From contig NZ_BAIS01000023.1 of NCBI RefSeq assembly GCF_000613345.1, positions 1 to 40,236 of the forward strand: a stretch of DNA of 40,236 nt. The letters are read 5' to 3'. Below, piece after piece: positions 7,175 to 15,905 of the stretch. Position numbers and translations under genes: made by a program. Position 1 is the first letter of the stretch; every line of letters starts with the position of its first letter. The stretch is from Prevotella disiens JCM 6334 = ATCC 29426 (GTDB lineage Bacteria > Bacteroidota > Bacteroidia > Bacteroidales > Bacteroidaceae). A model generated the notes under the pieces. It worked only from the letters and a program-made list of their open reading frames with translations, had not been told where the DNA came from and did no database searches.

Positions 7175-7284
7175 CGTATAAACTCTCACAAATTGATAGT
7201 TAAAAACTATCTTTAATTACGAAAACCAAAGAAAGACGTAGAGAAAAGGACTATATTTTAAGTTTAATATTAATACAATTTATT

Positions 7285-8280
7285 ATGAAATCGTTACGCT
7301 TATTTTTCACATTGATTACCCTTATCGCCTGTGTGGTAGCCACAGAGGCAAGTACTATTACCCTAAAATTTACATCAGGAAGAAAAGTTGCACGCATAGC
7401 TGTTACCACTTCTGATGGAAAACTTACCATCGAAGGAGCAACAGGAACGTATAAAAACGTTGAATGGGTAGATTATCAACTTACATCGTCAGAGGTTAAA
7501 CTCACGGGCAACATAACCAAACTCGTGTGCAATAACACTGGAGTAACAGAAATCAACGCTCAGGGTGCTAACCAAATGACACAACTCATTGCAAACGACA
7601 ACCGACAACTCGCAAAAGTAAATGTAACAGGCTGTACAGAACTCCAAAAGATGTATCTTAATGGATGTGCGCTCACCGATATAGACATTAGCAGTTGCGA
7701 AAAGTTGGCAACTTTCTTTTGCTATGAAAACAAATTGAAAACGCTTGACGTATCGAAAAATACAAAAATGTATTGGCTCGATTGTGGCACAAACTTACTT
7801 TCTGAAATAAATGTATCTAATTGTCCTTTGTTGCAAGTATTGTATTGCAGTAAAAATCAAATTAGCGCATTAGACTTCTCTAAGTGTCCTAAAATGATTG
7901 AAGTGCTTTGTGCTGAAAATAAAATCAAGGGCGAGCAGATGGACAAGATGATTCAATCATTGCCTCAACGCGAAAAGACTGATGAAGCTGTTGTTTATAT
8001 CATTGAAAAATCTTCAAAAACTGAAGGAAACGTATGCACAAAAACACAAGTGGCTAAGTTGGTTGCTAAAAAATGGCAGGTAATAGCCCTCAAGGCTGAC
8101 GATTCTTTCCCTTACGAAGGTAGTGATGATGCTGACGGAATTGAAACAATCCAGACAGATAATAACGCTACACCTACTCAATATTATAATGTAAATGGTA
8201 CTCAACTTCAACAACCTACAAAGGGAATGAACATTATTCGCATGAGCGATGGTCGCATAGTAAAACGCATGATGCGCTAA
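7285..8280 (+). CDS. Secreted leucine-rich-repeat protein
   Basis: 331 residues with a signal peptide (KSLRLFFTLITLIACVVA, cleavage near residue 20-23). Residues about 70-235 form a solenoid of seven or so repeats of 20-22 residues, with the pattern L..L.C..N.L..LDVS.C; good copies contain LKTLDVSKN, LQVLYCSKNQ and ISALDFSKC. Cysteines recur at the same position in each repeat, which is unusual for an exported protein. A Ser/Asp/Thr-rich linker follows around residue 275. The tail YYNVNGTQL...PTKGMNIIRMSDGR resembles the C-terminal module seen on many secreted Prevotella proteins. Function is probably binding at the cell surface. The gene is monocistronic, ending at the hairpin 8317-8360. Confidence 0.75.
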   Translation: MKSLRLFFTLITLIACVVATEASTITLKFTSGRKVARIAVTTSDGKLTIEGATGTYKNVEWVDYQLTSSEVKLTGNITKLVCNNTGVTEINAQGANQMTQLIANDNRQLAKVNVTGCTELQKMYLNGCALTDIDISSCEKLATFFCYENKLKTLDVSKNTKMYWLDCGTNLLSEINVSNCPLLQVLYCSKNQISALDFSKCPKMIEVLCAENKIKGEQMDKMIQSLPQREKTDEAVVYIIEKSSKTEGNVCTKTQVAKLVAKKWQVIALKADDSFPYEGSDDADGIETIQTDNNATPTQYYNVNGTQLQQPTKGMNIIRMSDGRIVKRMMR

Positions 8281-8316
8281 ACAATGAATCGTAACTCGCA
8301 AGAGTTTATTTTAACG

Positions 8317-8360
8317 GGAGAAACTTTGCAAGCTAATAACTTACAAAGTTTCTCCTTTTT
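8317..8360 (+). terminator. Rho-independent terminator of the leucine-rich-repeat gene
   Basis: Perfect 12-bp arms GGAGAAACTTTG (8317-8328) and CAAAGTTTCTCC (8344-8355) with a 15-nt loop, followed by TTTTT. Confidence 0.85.
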
Positions 8361-8509
8361 CGTAGCATATTGAACGAAGATTCAAGTTGATTTTTTATAC
8401 TTCACTACCAATGTAAAAATAGAACAAACCGCTATACGCTCTGTTGTAACATACATAAAAATGCAACAAAAGAAAAGGAGCAAAAAAGTCTTGCAATACC
8501 TATCAAAAA

Positions 8510-8592
8510 TAAGACCTATTGTTTCGCTTTTCAAAACAGGCTCTTTTGAGCTTCAAAACCTATTGTTTTTCACTTCAAAACAATAGGTTTTG
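8510..8592. repeat. 22-bp-period array (locus A) of CAAAA-N7-TTTTG units
   Basis: Units: 8510-8526 (decayed, three mismatches to the 8554 unit), 8532-8548 caaaacaggctcttttg, 8554-8570 caaaacctattgttttt, 8576-8592 caaaacaataggttttg. Unit starts are exactly 22 bases apart and linkers are five bases. The last two units are inverted copies and form a 16-bp stem with a short loop. Confidence 0.85.
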
Positions 8593-8782
8593 TTTTTGGG
8601 CTTAATATTGCAGGAAAATCCTTCTCCTTTATTTGATGAATAAAACTGTATATTATAGCCTTTTAAAGCATTTCTCTGAATTTTTATTCTATGCAGTATA
8701 ATCCATTTTTCCAAAATATTTTTATCGCAGTAATATATTTTCTTTTTATGCAATAATATTTCTAAAACGCCGTTATACTATC

Positions 8783-9721
8783 GTGTTTAAACGCTTAATA
8801 TCGATAATAAGTTTTTCTGTGTTGGGCTTTGCTGGTGCATTTGCCCAATACGATGTAGCCTTCAGCCATTATTGGGAGGTTGAACCTTACTACAATCCTG
8901 CTTCGGTGGGTAAGGAAAATCATCTCAACGTGGTGGGAGTTTACGCCATGGACTTTGCTGGTTACAAGAACAACCCGAAGGCTATGTATGTAGGGGCAAA
9001 TATGCCGTTATATTTTATGAAACAATATCACGGCGTAGGCATCTCTGTTTTGAACGACCAAATCGGTCTTTTCACTCACCAACGCATTGGCGGTCAGTAT
9101 GCTTTTCGTAAGAGCCTTTTTGGCGGAATGCTCGCTGCGGGCGTTCAGTTGGGCTTGATTTTAGAAAAGTTTGATGGTTCTAAACTCGACCTTGAGGATA
9201 GTAGCGACCCCGCTTTTGCTCGTGCCGCAGTGAATGGGCAAAGCCTTGACATGGGAGTAGGGGTGTATTACATTCGGAAGAATTGGTATGTTGGTGCATC
9301 AGTACAGCATTTAAATGCCCCACAAGTAGAAATAGGCGAAAAAAATGAATTAAAGATAGATCGGACTTATTATTTGACAGGCGGATACAATATTAAATTA
9401 AGAAATCCGTTTCTATCTATACCGACATCTGTCATGGGACGATACGACGGAAATGGCTATCGTGCCGATATAACTGCTCGTTTACAATACACGAACGAAA
9501 AGAAAATATTGTACGGAGGGGTGTCGTATAGCCCAACCAACTCGGTAACAGCATACATTGGTGGTAGCTTTCACGGAATCAATGTGGGCTATAGCTACGA
9601 GATGTACACAGGTACTGCCGACATAGGCAACGGAAGCCACGAGTTGATAGTGAGTTATCAGACAGACATCAACTTGCAGAAAAAAGGAAGAAACAAACAT
9701 AAAAGCGTAAGATTTCTATAG
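8783..9721 (+). CDS. porP: PorP/SprF family type IX secretion outer-membrane protein
   Basis: 312 residues starting at a GTG (8783); no in-frame ATG lies upstream. A signal peptide (FKRLISIISFSVLGFAGAFA, cut before QYD) is followed by the hallmark start of the mature protein, FSHYWEVEPYYNPASVG. The rest is an outer-membrane beta-barrel with alternating Gly/aromatic strands such as YHGVGISVLNDQIGLF. PorP/SprF proteins pair with the PorK/PorN ring of the type IX secretion system and help present cargo at the outer membrane. It is the first gene of the cluster; gldK follows 9 bases after its stop. Which of several PorP/SprF paralogues it is cannot be told, but position before gldK-gldN supports porP. 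Confidence 0.88.
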   Translation: MFKRLISIISFSVLGFAGAFAQYDVAFSHYWEVEPYYNPASVGKENHLNVVGVYAMDFAGYKNNPKAMYVGANMPLYFMKQYHGVGISVLNDQIGLFTHQRIGGQYAFRKSLFGGMLAAGVQLGLILEKFDGSKLDLEDSSDPAFARAAVNGQSLDMGVGVYYIRKNWYVGASVQHLNAPQVEIGEKNELKIDRTYYLTGGYNIKLRNPFLSIPTSVMGRYDGNGYRADITARLQYTNEKKILYGGVSYSPTNSVTAYIGGSFHGINVGYSYEMYTGTADIGNGSHELIVSYQTDINLQKKGRNKHKSVRFL

Positions 9722-9730
9722 AAAGAAGAT

Positions 9731-11221
9731 ATGAAAATGAAGAAGAATATATTAACTCTTTGCATTGGTGTTTTATTCATTGGCACACTTTCTGGGTGTT
9801 TTGCTGGTAAGTCGGCATCATCATCGGGTAGAGGTGGCGAAGTAACTGGCGTCGGAGGTGGTAAATCTTTTAGAGAACCAACGCCTTACGGCATGACATT
9901 AGTCAAACGCGGTTGGCTGAAAATGGGTCTTGAAGACCAAGATAGCCTGTGGGGAAAGACAACTCCTGTGAAAGATATTTCGGTAGATGGCTTTTGGATG
10001 GACGAAACCGAAGTAACCAATTCAAAGTATAAGCAATTTGTAGAATGGGTGCGTGACTCTATTATTCGTACTCGTTTAGCTGACCCATCGTATGGTGGCG
10101 ACGAAACATATATGATAACCGAAGATAAAAATGGCGACCCTGTTACACCGCATTTGGATTGGAACAAACGCTTACCACGCAAGCCTAACGAAGACGAACA
10201 ACGCGCTTTTGAAAGTTTATACAAGACAAATCCTGTTACAGGTGAGAAGAGTATTGACGCAAAACAATTGAACTATCGTTACGAAATCTACGATTACACT
10301 ACTGCTGCTTTGCGCCGTAATCGCTTGAATCCAGAGGAAAGAAATTTGAATACCGATATTAGTGTAGACCCTAACGAGGTAGTGATGATTTCAAAAGATA
10401 CGGCTTATATCGATGACGAGGGAAATATTCATCAAGAAACTATCAATCGTCCACTCTCAGGACCATGGGATTTCTTGAATACTTACATCGTTAATGTTTA
10501 TCCAGACACAACTTGTTGGGTGAACGATTTCCGTAATTCGGAAAACGAAACCTACTTGCGTAATTATTTTAGTAACGATACTTTCAACGATTACCCTGTT
10601 GTTGGTGTTACATGGGAGCAAGCAAATGCTTTCTGCGCATGGCGTACCGACTACCTTTTGAAAGGATTAGGCAAGGAAGCACGCTTTGTTCAACGCTATC
10701 GTTTGCCGACTGAAGCAGAGTGGGAATATGCTGCTCGTGGAAAAAATCAAGACGAATTTCCATGGAATAATGATGATGTGAAAAGTGGAAATGGTTGCTT
10801 CTATGCTAACTTTAAGCCTGACAAAGGTAATTATACCAAGGACGGAAACCTCATAACCAGCCGAACGGCTATATATGGAGCCAACTCAAATGGGCTTTAC
10901 GATATGGCTGGAAATGTGGCAGAATGGACAAGTACGGTTTATACCGAAGCAGGTGTTCAGGCTATGAACGACCTTAACCCACAATTAGAATACAAAGCTG
11001 CCAAAGAAGACCCATATCGTTTGAAGAAAAAGAGTGTGCGTGGCGGTAGTTGGAAAGACCCTGAAAGCTACATACGCAGTGCATGGCGCACATGGGAATA
11101 TCAAAATCAACCACGAAGCTATATCGGTTTTCGTTGCGTAAGGTCGTTAGCAAGTTCGTCAAGCGAGGCTGCTAAGCAAGCAAAGAAAAGTAGTAAAAAA
11201 AGTAAAAAGAATAGAAGATAA
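9731..11221 (+). CDS. gldK: Type IX secretion lipoprotein GldK/PorK
   Basis: 496 residues. Lipoprotein signal with lipobox GTLSGC, Cys23 being the lipidated residue. Most of the mature protein is a formylglycine-generating-enzyme/sulfatase-modifying fold: VSVDGFWMDETEVTNSKYKQF-type start around residues 78-100, TWEQANAFCAWR near 295, RLPTEAEWEYAARG near 328, GLYDMAGNVAEWT near 390, SVRGGSW near 440 and YIGFRC near 470. In the type IX system this fold is structural: GldK/PorK and GldN/PorN form the periplasmic ring anchored to the outer membrane. The C-terminus is a Ser/Lys-rich tail. Its stop overlaps the gldL start by one base (TAATG), indicating coupled translation. Confidence 0.95.
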   Translation: MKMKKNILTLCIGVLFIGTLSGCFAGKSASSSGRGGEVTGVGGGKSFREPTPYGMTLVKRGWLKMGLEDQDSLWGKTTPVKDISVDGFWMDETEVTNSKYKQFVEWVRDSIIRTRLADPSYGGDETYMITEDKNGDPVTPHLDWNKRLPRKPNEDEQRAFESLYKTNPVTGEKSIDAKQLNYRYEIYDYTTAALRRNRLNPEERNLNTDISVDPNEVVMISKDTAYIDDEGNIHQETINRPLSGPWDFLNTYIVNVYPDTTCWVNDFRNSENETYLRNYFSNDTFNDYPVVGVTWEQANAFCAWRTDYLLKGLGKEARFVQRYRLPTEAEWEYAARGKNQDEFPWNNDDVKSGNGCFYANFKPDKGNYTKDGNLITSRTAIYGANSNGLYDMAGNVAEWTSTVYTEAGVQAMNDLNPQLEYKAAKEDPYRLKKKSVRGGSWKDPESYIRSAWRTWEYQNQPRSYIGFRCVRSLASSSSEAAKQAKKSSKKSKKNRR

Positions 11222-12018
11222 TGACACAGTATAGCAAATTCAACATCGTTTATCGTCTGCAAAAGTGGATTGATACTGTTCCAGGACAAACTTTCCTTAA
11301 CTATGGTTACAGTTGGGGTGCAGCAGTCGTAATTTTAGGTGCGCTTTTCAAATTAACCCACCTTCCTGGAGCCAACATTTGGTTGTATATTGGTATGGGA
11401 ACCGAGGTTGTCGTGTTCTTTCTTTCTGCTTTCGACCGTCCGTTTGATAAAACTGACGATGGCAAAGAAATTCCTACACATTTGGAAGAGGAAGATGAGG
11501 ACGAATATGCGCCTCAAAGTGCAGTTGTTGTAAATGGTATGCAGCGTAAAGCAGCCGTATCTGGTGCTACTTCTGTTGATGAAATAGCACGCCAAACCAT
11601 GCCTTCAGCCGACCAAATAGCAGCTGCGGTTGTCAATCAGCAAAGCCAAGTTATCGCTAATGCAGAACAACAAACTCCTGAAATGGTAGAAGCACAAACA
11701 AATTATGTTGATGCTTTGAAACATTTAACAGAGATGTTGGGCAAGGTAAACGACCAAAGTCAAAGGCTTACTCGTGATAGTGAAGAGATGGAAAACCTTA
11801 ATCGCACGCTCACAGGTATCACCAAGGTCTACGAAATGCAACTCAAAGGAGCAAGCCAACAGATTGGTACAATTGACCAAATCAATGAGCAGACACGCAA
11901 AATGGCACAACAAATTGAACAACTCAATAAGGTTTATGCTCGCATGATAGAGGCAATGACCGTCAATATGCGTGTAGCATCGCCAAGCGTAGCACAACAA
12001 CCAACAGTAGAAGAATAA
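11221..12018 (+). CDS. gldL: Type IX secretion motor protein GldL/PorL
   Basis: 265 residues, inner-membrane protein. Two transmembrane helices lie at about 26-45 and 52-71, joined by the conserved KLTHLPGAN. The cytoplasmic part is acidic (EEEDEDEYAPQ, about 88-98) and then a long coiled coil (about 135-255). GldL forms the pentameric stator around the GldM dimer and converts proton-motive force to rotation that drives type IX secretion. The start ATG overlaps the gldK stop by one base; gldM follows after 62 bases. Family match is clear from the helix pair and the neighbours. Whether the organism glides cannot be inferred, since non-motile Prevotella and Porphyromonas carry the same genes. 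Confidence 0.94.
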   Translation: MTQYSKFNIVYRLQKWIDTVPGQTFLNYGYSWGAAVVILGALFKLTHLPGANIWLYIGMGTEVVVFFLSAFDRPFDKTDDGKEIPTHLEEEDEDEYAPQSAVVVNGMQRKAAVSGATSVDEIARQTMPSADQIAAAVVNQQSQVIANAEQQTPEMVEAQTNYVDALKHLTEMLGKVNDQSQRLTRDSEEMENLNRTLTGITKVYEMQLKGASQQIGTIDQINEQTRKMAQQIEQLNKVYARMIEAMTVNMRVASPSVAQQPTVEE

Positions 12019-12080
12019 AAACGCAATATTTCTCTTGCTTGTTTCATTAGCGGCAAGACAACACAATAAGACAAAAATAC

Positions 12081-13670
12081 ATGGCAATCATAAAGAGAAA
12101 AGTATCCCCTCGCCAAAAGATGATTAACTTAATGTACGTCGTCCTCATGGCTATGCTCGCTTTGAACGTCTCTACCGAGGTGTTAAATGGCTTTTCTATT
12201 GTTGAGGAAAGTCTGAATCGTACAACGGGGAACTCTTCTATGGAAAATAAAGCTATCTTCGATGAGTTGGAATTGATGATGAAAAAGAATCCTCAAAAGG
12301 TGAAAGAGTGGTTTGCAATGGCGACTACGGTTCGCAATATGAGTGATTCGCTTTACAATTTTGCACAAGAATTGAAGGTGGAAATAGTGAAAGAGGCTGA
12401 CGGAAAATACGGCGACCCACTAAATATCAAGAACAAAGACAATTTGGAAGCATCGGGTGTGGTGATGTTAGCACCTGGAACAGGTAGAGGACACGAGCTT
12501 TTCGATGCGGTGAACAGCTATCGTGAGCGCATTCTCAAGTTTGTAACCGACCCATTGCAAAAGAAAATCATAGCAAGCAACCTTTCTACGGAAGTTCCAA
12601 GCCACACTTTGAACAAGAATTGGGAAGAGTATATGTTTGAAGATATGCCTACTTCGGCTGCCGTAACGTTGCTTTCAAAACTCCAAAGCGATATTCGTTA
12701 TGCGGAAGGCGAAGTGCTTCACACGCTCGTAGCCAATGTTGGATTGAAGGATATCCGTGTTAATAAGTTGCAAGCATTTGTCGTTCCAAGTCAAACTCGC
12801 CTCTATCCTGGCGAAACACTTACGGCACAGATGTTTATGGCAGCGGTAGATTCTACCCAACAACCACAAGTTTATGTGAATGGACAACTCATTAAAGGCA
12901 ACAAAATCACGGTAAAAGCTGGTACTCCAGGTAAGCATACCATTAACGGATATATCTTGATAAAAGACCTTGCGGGCAATGTGCTTCGTCGAAACTTTAC
13001 CCAAGATTATTGGGTTACGGGTGGTCCACAACCTCAACGCTATATTTCTCCTGACGGAATGCAACGCACCCCACCTTTTGAAGGCATGGCAACCATCGCA
13101 GCCGACTTAATGAATGTGCTTTACGCAGGGTTCGATAACCCTATAACCATTAGTATTCCGAATACTGCACAAGGTGATGTTCAAGCGTCAATGTCGGGTG
13201 GTTCGTTAGTTTCTCGTGGTGGTGGTAAGTTCGTAGCACGTCCATCATCGGTTGGAAACCCTGTTACTATTTCGGTTTCAGCTAAGGGTAGAAAGATAGG
13301 TGAATACAAATTCCGTGTTCGTAAGTTGCCAGACCCAGCACCATACATTGCAATGGGCAGTGATAGATTCAAGAGTGGTGCTTTGTCAAAGTCTGCTTTG
13401 ATGGGCGCAAGTGGCATTCACGCTGCTATTGATGATGGTTTGCTTGATATTCCATTCACTGTTACAAGTTTCCGTACGGTGTTTTTCGATAATATGGGTA
13501 ACGCCGTTCCGTTGGCAAGTAATGGAGCGCAGTTCTCAGCACAGCAGAAAGAGCAATTCCGCAGACTTAGTCGCAACAAGCGTTTCTATATAACGAATGT
13601 CGTTGTGCATGGTCCTGACGGTACAACTCGCACGCTCAATGGTCGTAATATGGAAGTAATTGTGCGATAA
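12081..13670 (+). CDS. gldM: Type IX secretion motor protein GldM/PorM
   Basis: 529 residues, normal for the family. The N-terminus KRKVSPRQKMINLMYVVLMA places one transmembrane helix at about residues 16-34, which carries the motor-facing segment. The remainder is periplasmic: a helical bundle to about 225, then beta-rich domains with GGPQPQRYISPDG near 315 and repeated small beta-sandwich domains to the C-terminus. The dimer spans the periplasm from the GldL stator to the PorK/PorN ring. It follows gldL by 62 bases and precedes gldN by 81 bases, all on one strand without a terminator between. Confidence 0.95.
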   Translation: MAIIKRKVSPRQKMINLMYVVLMAMLALNVSTEVLNGFSIVEESLNRTTGNSSMENKAIFDELELMMKKNPQKVKEWFAMATTVRNMSDSLYNFAQELKVEIVKEADGKYGDPLNIKNKDNLEASGVVMLAPGTGRGHELFDAVNSYRERILKFVTDPLQKKIIASNLSTEVPSHTLNKNWEEYMFEDMPTSAAVTLLSKLQSDIRYAEGEVLHTLVANVGLKDIRVNKLQAFVVPSQTRLYPGETLTAQMFMAAVDSTQQPQVYVNGQLIKGNKITVKAGTPGKHTINGYILIKDLAGNVLRRNFTQDYWVTGGPQPQRYISPDGMQRTPPFEGMATIAADLMNVLYAGFDNPITISIPNTAQGDVQASMSGGSLVSRGGGKFVARPSSVGNPVTISVSAKGRKIGEYKFRVRKLPDPAPYIAMGSDRFKSGALSKSALMGASGIHAAIDDGLLDIPFTVTSFRTVFFDNMGNAVPLASNGAQFSAQQKEQFRRLSRNKRFYITNVVVHGPDGTTRTLNGRNMEVIVR

Positions 13671-13751
13671 GATAGAAAAGATAGAAGATTAATTTGTCGT
13701 TCGGCAGCGTTGAAAAAGGCGCTGCGAGAACAAATATTTAAGATACAGAAA

Positions 13752-14798
13752 ATGAAAAGAATATTCTTGATAGTGTGTGTTGCTGCAATTGCAATGAGTT
13801 CCTTTGCACAACCTGCCCGTAGAAGGACACAGCAACAACAAGCAAATCGGTCGAATGCCAACACCATTACCACGCGTGCGCAGATTTCTTTCCCGACTTC
13901 TACGCCGATGGACGAAGATGTGGTGTGGCGTCGCGACATCTATCGTGAGTTGAACCTTGTCGAAGATGCCAATGCAGGCTTGTATTATCCTACGGAACCT
14001 GTGGGGTCGCAGATGAATTTGTTCTGCTACATTTTCAAACTCATGATGATGGGACCTAAAAATGGTGGCATTGCAGCTTACGAATATCGTATGGACGGCA
14101 ACGAAGTATTCAATGATTCGGCTCGCATCAAGCCTTTACAATTCTTAGACAATTATCATGTTTATTACGAACGTACCGACCGTGGCATTCGTCTTGATAA
14201 TAGTGATATTCCTTCAGCCGAAGTGAAGGGCTATTATCTTAAAGAAAGTGCGTATTACGACCAAGGTACATCTACTTTCCACCGTAAAGTCATCGCTCTT
14301 TGCCCTATTATGTATCGTGCAGACGACTTTGGTGAGGGCGAAGTGAAGTATCCTTTGTTTTGGGTAAAATATGATGATATTGCGCCTTTCCTATCGAAAC
14401 AAACTATCATGACGAGCAATTTGAACAATGCGGCTACCATGAGCGTTGACGATTACTTCACGATGAATCGATATGATGGTAAGATTTACAAGACTACCAA
14501 TATGCTTGGACGCACGCTTTCGCAATATTGTCCAACCGATTCGGCGATGTCTCGTGAGCAAAAAAGAATTGAAAACGAACTTATTACGTTTGAAAAGAAT
14601 ATCTTTGGCGACAATGCTAAGCGTGATAATTTAGATAGTATAGCAGTGGCAAACAAAGATGTTAAGGTGGTAAAGAAACGTGGTCGCCGCAACAACCGCA
14701 GTCCTGAAACAAAGGTTACCAAGACACGCCGCTCACGCAATACAAGTAGCGACTCAAAGAGTGCTGCTCGTGTGTCAGTAAGACGCCAACGACACTAA
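13752..14798 (+). CDS. gldN: Type IX secretion protein GldN/PorN
   Basis: 348 residues from the ATG at 13752. An in-frame TTG at 13710 would add 14 residues ahead of an obvious signal peptide (KRIFLIVCVAAIAMSSFAQ), so the ATG is preferred. The mature protein begins with a Gln/Arg-rich stretch, followed by the conserved PMDEDVVWRRDIYRELNL and NAGLYYPTEPVG, typical of GldN/PorN. It forms the outer-membrane-associated periplasmic ring with GldK/PorK. The last ~45 residues are a basic Arg/Lys/Ser tail. It is the final gene of the cluster, closed by the hairpin at 14839-14882. Confidence 0.94.
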   Translation: MKRIFLIVCVAAIAMSSFAQPARRRTQQQQANRSNANTITTRAQISFPTSTPMDEDVVWRRDIYRELNLVEDANAGLYYPTEPVGSQMNLFCYIFKLMMMGPKNGGIAAYEYRMDGNEVFNDSARIKPLQFLDNYHVYYERTDRGIRLDNSDIPSAEVKGYYLKESAYYDQGTSTFHRKVIALCPIMYRADDFGEGEVKYPLFWVKYDDIAPFLSKQTIMTSNLNNAATMSVDDYFTMNRYDGKIYKTTNMLGRTLSQYCPTDSAMSREQKRIENELITFEKNIFGDNAKRDNLDSIAVANKDVKVVKKRGRRNNRSPETKVTKTRRSRNTSSDSKSAARVSVRRQRH

Positions 14799-14838
14799 GA
14801 ATATGAACGATAAATCGAATTAAAAACAATCATAATGC

Positions 14839-14882
14839 AGTGCCTTTCAGCTTCTTTTAGGAGTTGTTGAGGCACTTTTTTA
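14839..14882 (+). terminator. Rho-independent terminator of the porP-gldKLMN operon
   Basis: Arms AGTGCCT (14839-14845) and AGGCACT (14870-14876), a 24-nt loop, and a TTTTTT run. Confidence 0.7.
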
Positions 14883-14893
14883 ATTATTAGTGT

Positions 14894-15523
14894 ATGAAAA
14901 AAAACTTTACTTTGGCACTCCTTTCTGTAGGCTTGCTTGTTTCTTCACCTGTCAATGCACAGAGTATTCAGTTTGGTGTTAAGGGTGGTTTGAACGTTAC
15001 TGATATGAAAATTAATACAAAGGTCTTCGATAAGTCAAACCAAATTGGTGCTTTCGTTGGTCCTACTGTTAAATTCAGCCTCCCTATTGTAGGTTTAGGC
15101 ATTGATGCTTCGGCACTTTACGACTTCCACCAAGCAAAGGTTGAATTTGCAGGCGAAGCGCAAACCGTTAAGCAACAACAGATAGCAATCCCTGTAAACC
15201 TCCGTTATGCAATAGGGTTAGGAAGTTCTGCCAATGTTTTCTTCTTTGCTGGTCCACAATGGGGTATCAATATTGGAGAAAAAGACTTTAAATGGACAAA
15301 GGGCAGTAGCTATTCGCTTGCAAAAAGCAACTTTAGCATGAATGTAGGTTTGGGTGTAACCCTCTTAAAGCACTTGCAACTCAATGCTAACTACAATGTT
15401 GCGTTGGGCAAAACAGCCGATGTGAACTTTTGGAAAGCCGTAGAAACGACAGGACAACAAATTATTGATAAGGAAAAGAGCCGCAATAACTCATGGCAAA
15501 TTGGTTTAGCTTATTACTTCTAA
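14894..15523 (+). CDS. Outer-membrane beta-barrel protein (porin family)
   Basis: 209 residues. Signal peptide KKNFTLALLSVGLLVSSPVNA, cut before QSIQFGVKGGLN, which is the usual first strand of the OMP_b-brl/PorT-like family. Eight or so amphipathic strands follow (for example FVGPTVKFSLPIVGLGIDASALYDF region, IPVNLRYAIGLG, FFFAGPQWGINIG, LQLNANYNVALG), and the protein ends in an aromatic, WQIGLAYYF, as required for outer-membrane insertion. Similar proteins are abundant in Bacteroidota and their substrates are unknown. It starts just after the terminator of the type IX operon and has its own terminator at 15544-15583, so it is a separate unit. A role linked to type IX secretion is possible only by position. 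Confidence 0.8.
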   Translation: MKKNFTLALLSVGLLVSSPVNAQSIQFGVKGGLNVTDMKINTKVFDKSNQIGAFVGPTVKFSLPIVGLGIDASALYDFHQAKVEFAGEAQTVKQQQIAIPVNLRYAIGLGSSANVFFFAGPQWGINIGEKDFKWTKGSSYSLAKSNFSMNVGLGVTLLKHLQLNANYNVALGKTADVNFWKAVETTGQQIIDKEKSRNNSWQIGLAYYF

Positions 15524-15543
15524 GCCTTTAGTTTTTATCTTAC

Positions 15544-15583
15544 AACGAGCCATTTGCCACGTGCAAGTGGCTCGTTTGCTTTT
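15544..15583 (+). terminator. Rho-independent terminator of the beta-barrel gene
   Basis: Arms AACGAGCCATTTGC (15544-15557) and GCAAGTGGCTCGTT (15563-15576) pair over 14 bp with one G-U or C-A type mismatch, 5-nt loop, then TGCTTTT. Confidence 0.75.
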
Positions 15584-15647
15584 CTAAGGTTTAGGAAATG
15601 TTCTGTTATGGTTGTTCTTTGATGCCTCCAATATTGATGTTTTCGCA

Positions 15648-15687
15648 TTGTACAAGGGTGTACAATGGATTATACAAGCGTGTATAA
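15648..15687. repeat. Two-unit TTGTACA-type palindrome array, 22-bp period
   Basis: Unit 1 TTGTACA-aggg-TGTACAA at 15648-15665, linker tgga, unit 2 TTATACA-agcg-TGTATAA at 15670-15687. Unit starts are 22 bases apart. The linker and the order of units match the array at 3961-4023. Unit 2 has matching changes in both arms, which keeps the palindrome perfect. Confidence 0.8.
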
Positions 15688-15819
15688 AGCAGAAAATCCT
15701 CTGTTGGCAAGGCGTTACTATAAGTACTGACGTTGGGACAGTGCTTTGGGAGTTGTTGTTGCCCCTCTATTGCAATTCGTTGGAAAGGGTTCGCTATGTG
15801 GTTAGTATTGTTTTGAAAA

Positions 15820-15880
15820 CAAAAGTGCCTATTTTGAACGACAAAAGTGCCTATTTTGAATGGCAAAACAGGCACTTTTG
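15820..15880. repeat. 22-bp-period array (locus B) of CAAAA-N7-TTTTG units
   Basis: Units at 15820-15836 and 15842-15858 are identical (caaaagtgcctattttg); the third, 15864-15880 (caaaacaggcacttttg), is inverted with one mismatch. Unit starts are 22 bases apart, linkers aacga and aatgg. Units 2 and 3 form a 16/17-bp stem. It lies 25 bases past the stop of the minus-strand receptor gene. Confidence 0.85.
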
Positions 15881-15905
15881 ATATTTGATAGTGTTGCTTA
15901 CTGAA

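Larger units (their letters stand above)
8281..8782. other. Intergenic region of 502 bases: terminator and 22-bp repeat array
   Basis: Contains the terminator at 8317-8360 and the CAAAA-N7-TTTTG array at 8510-8592. The remaining ~190 bases before porP are very AT-rich, and no clear TAnnTTTG promoter is seen there. A 66-codon minus-strand frame at 8553-8753 is judged chance. Confidence 0.7.
15524..15905. other. Convergent intergenic region of 382 bases with two kinds of 22-bp array
   Basis: Holds the terminator at 15544-15583, the two-unit palindrome array at 15648-15687 and the three-unit CAAAA-N7-TTTTG array at 15820-15880. Open frames on both strands across 15606-15881 arise from the repeats and are not credible genes. 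Confidence 0.75.

Noticed and set aside
8553..8753. 66-codon minus-strand open frame
   Set aside because: AT-rich intergenic DNA overlapping the 22-bp array; no family resemblance and no promoter or neighbour logic.
13710..13751. Upstream TTG start for gldN
   Set aside because: Would place 14 residues before a complete signal peptide.
15820..15880. CRISPR array
   Set aside because: Units are 17 bp with 5-bp linkers, occur in both orientations, and no cas genes are present; too short and wrong geometry for CRISPR.
15606..15881. 89-codon open frames on both strands
   Set aside because: Created by the two repeat arrays; the repeated text such as QNRHF is just the translated repeat.
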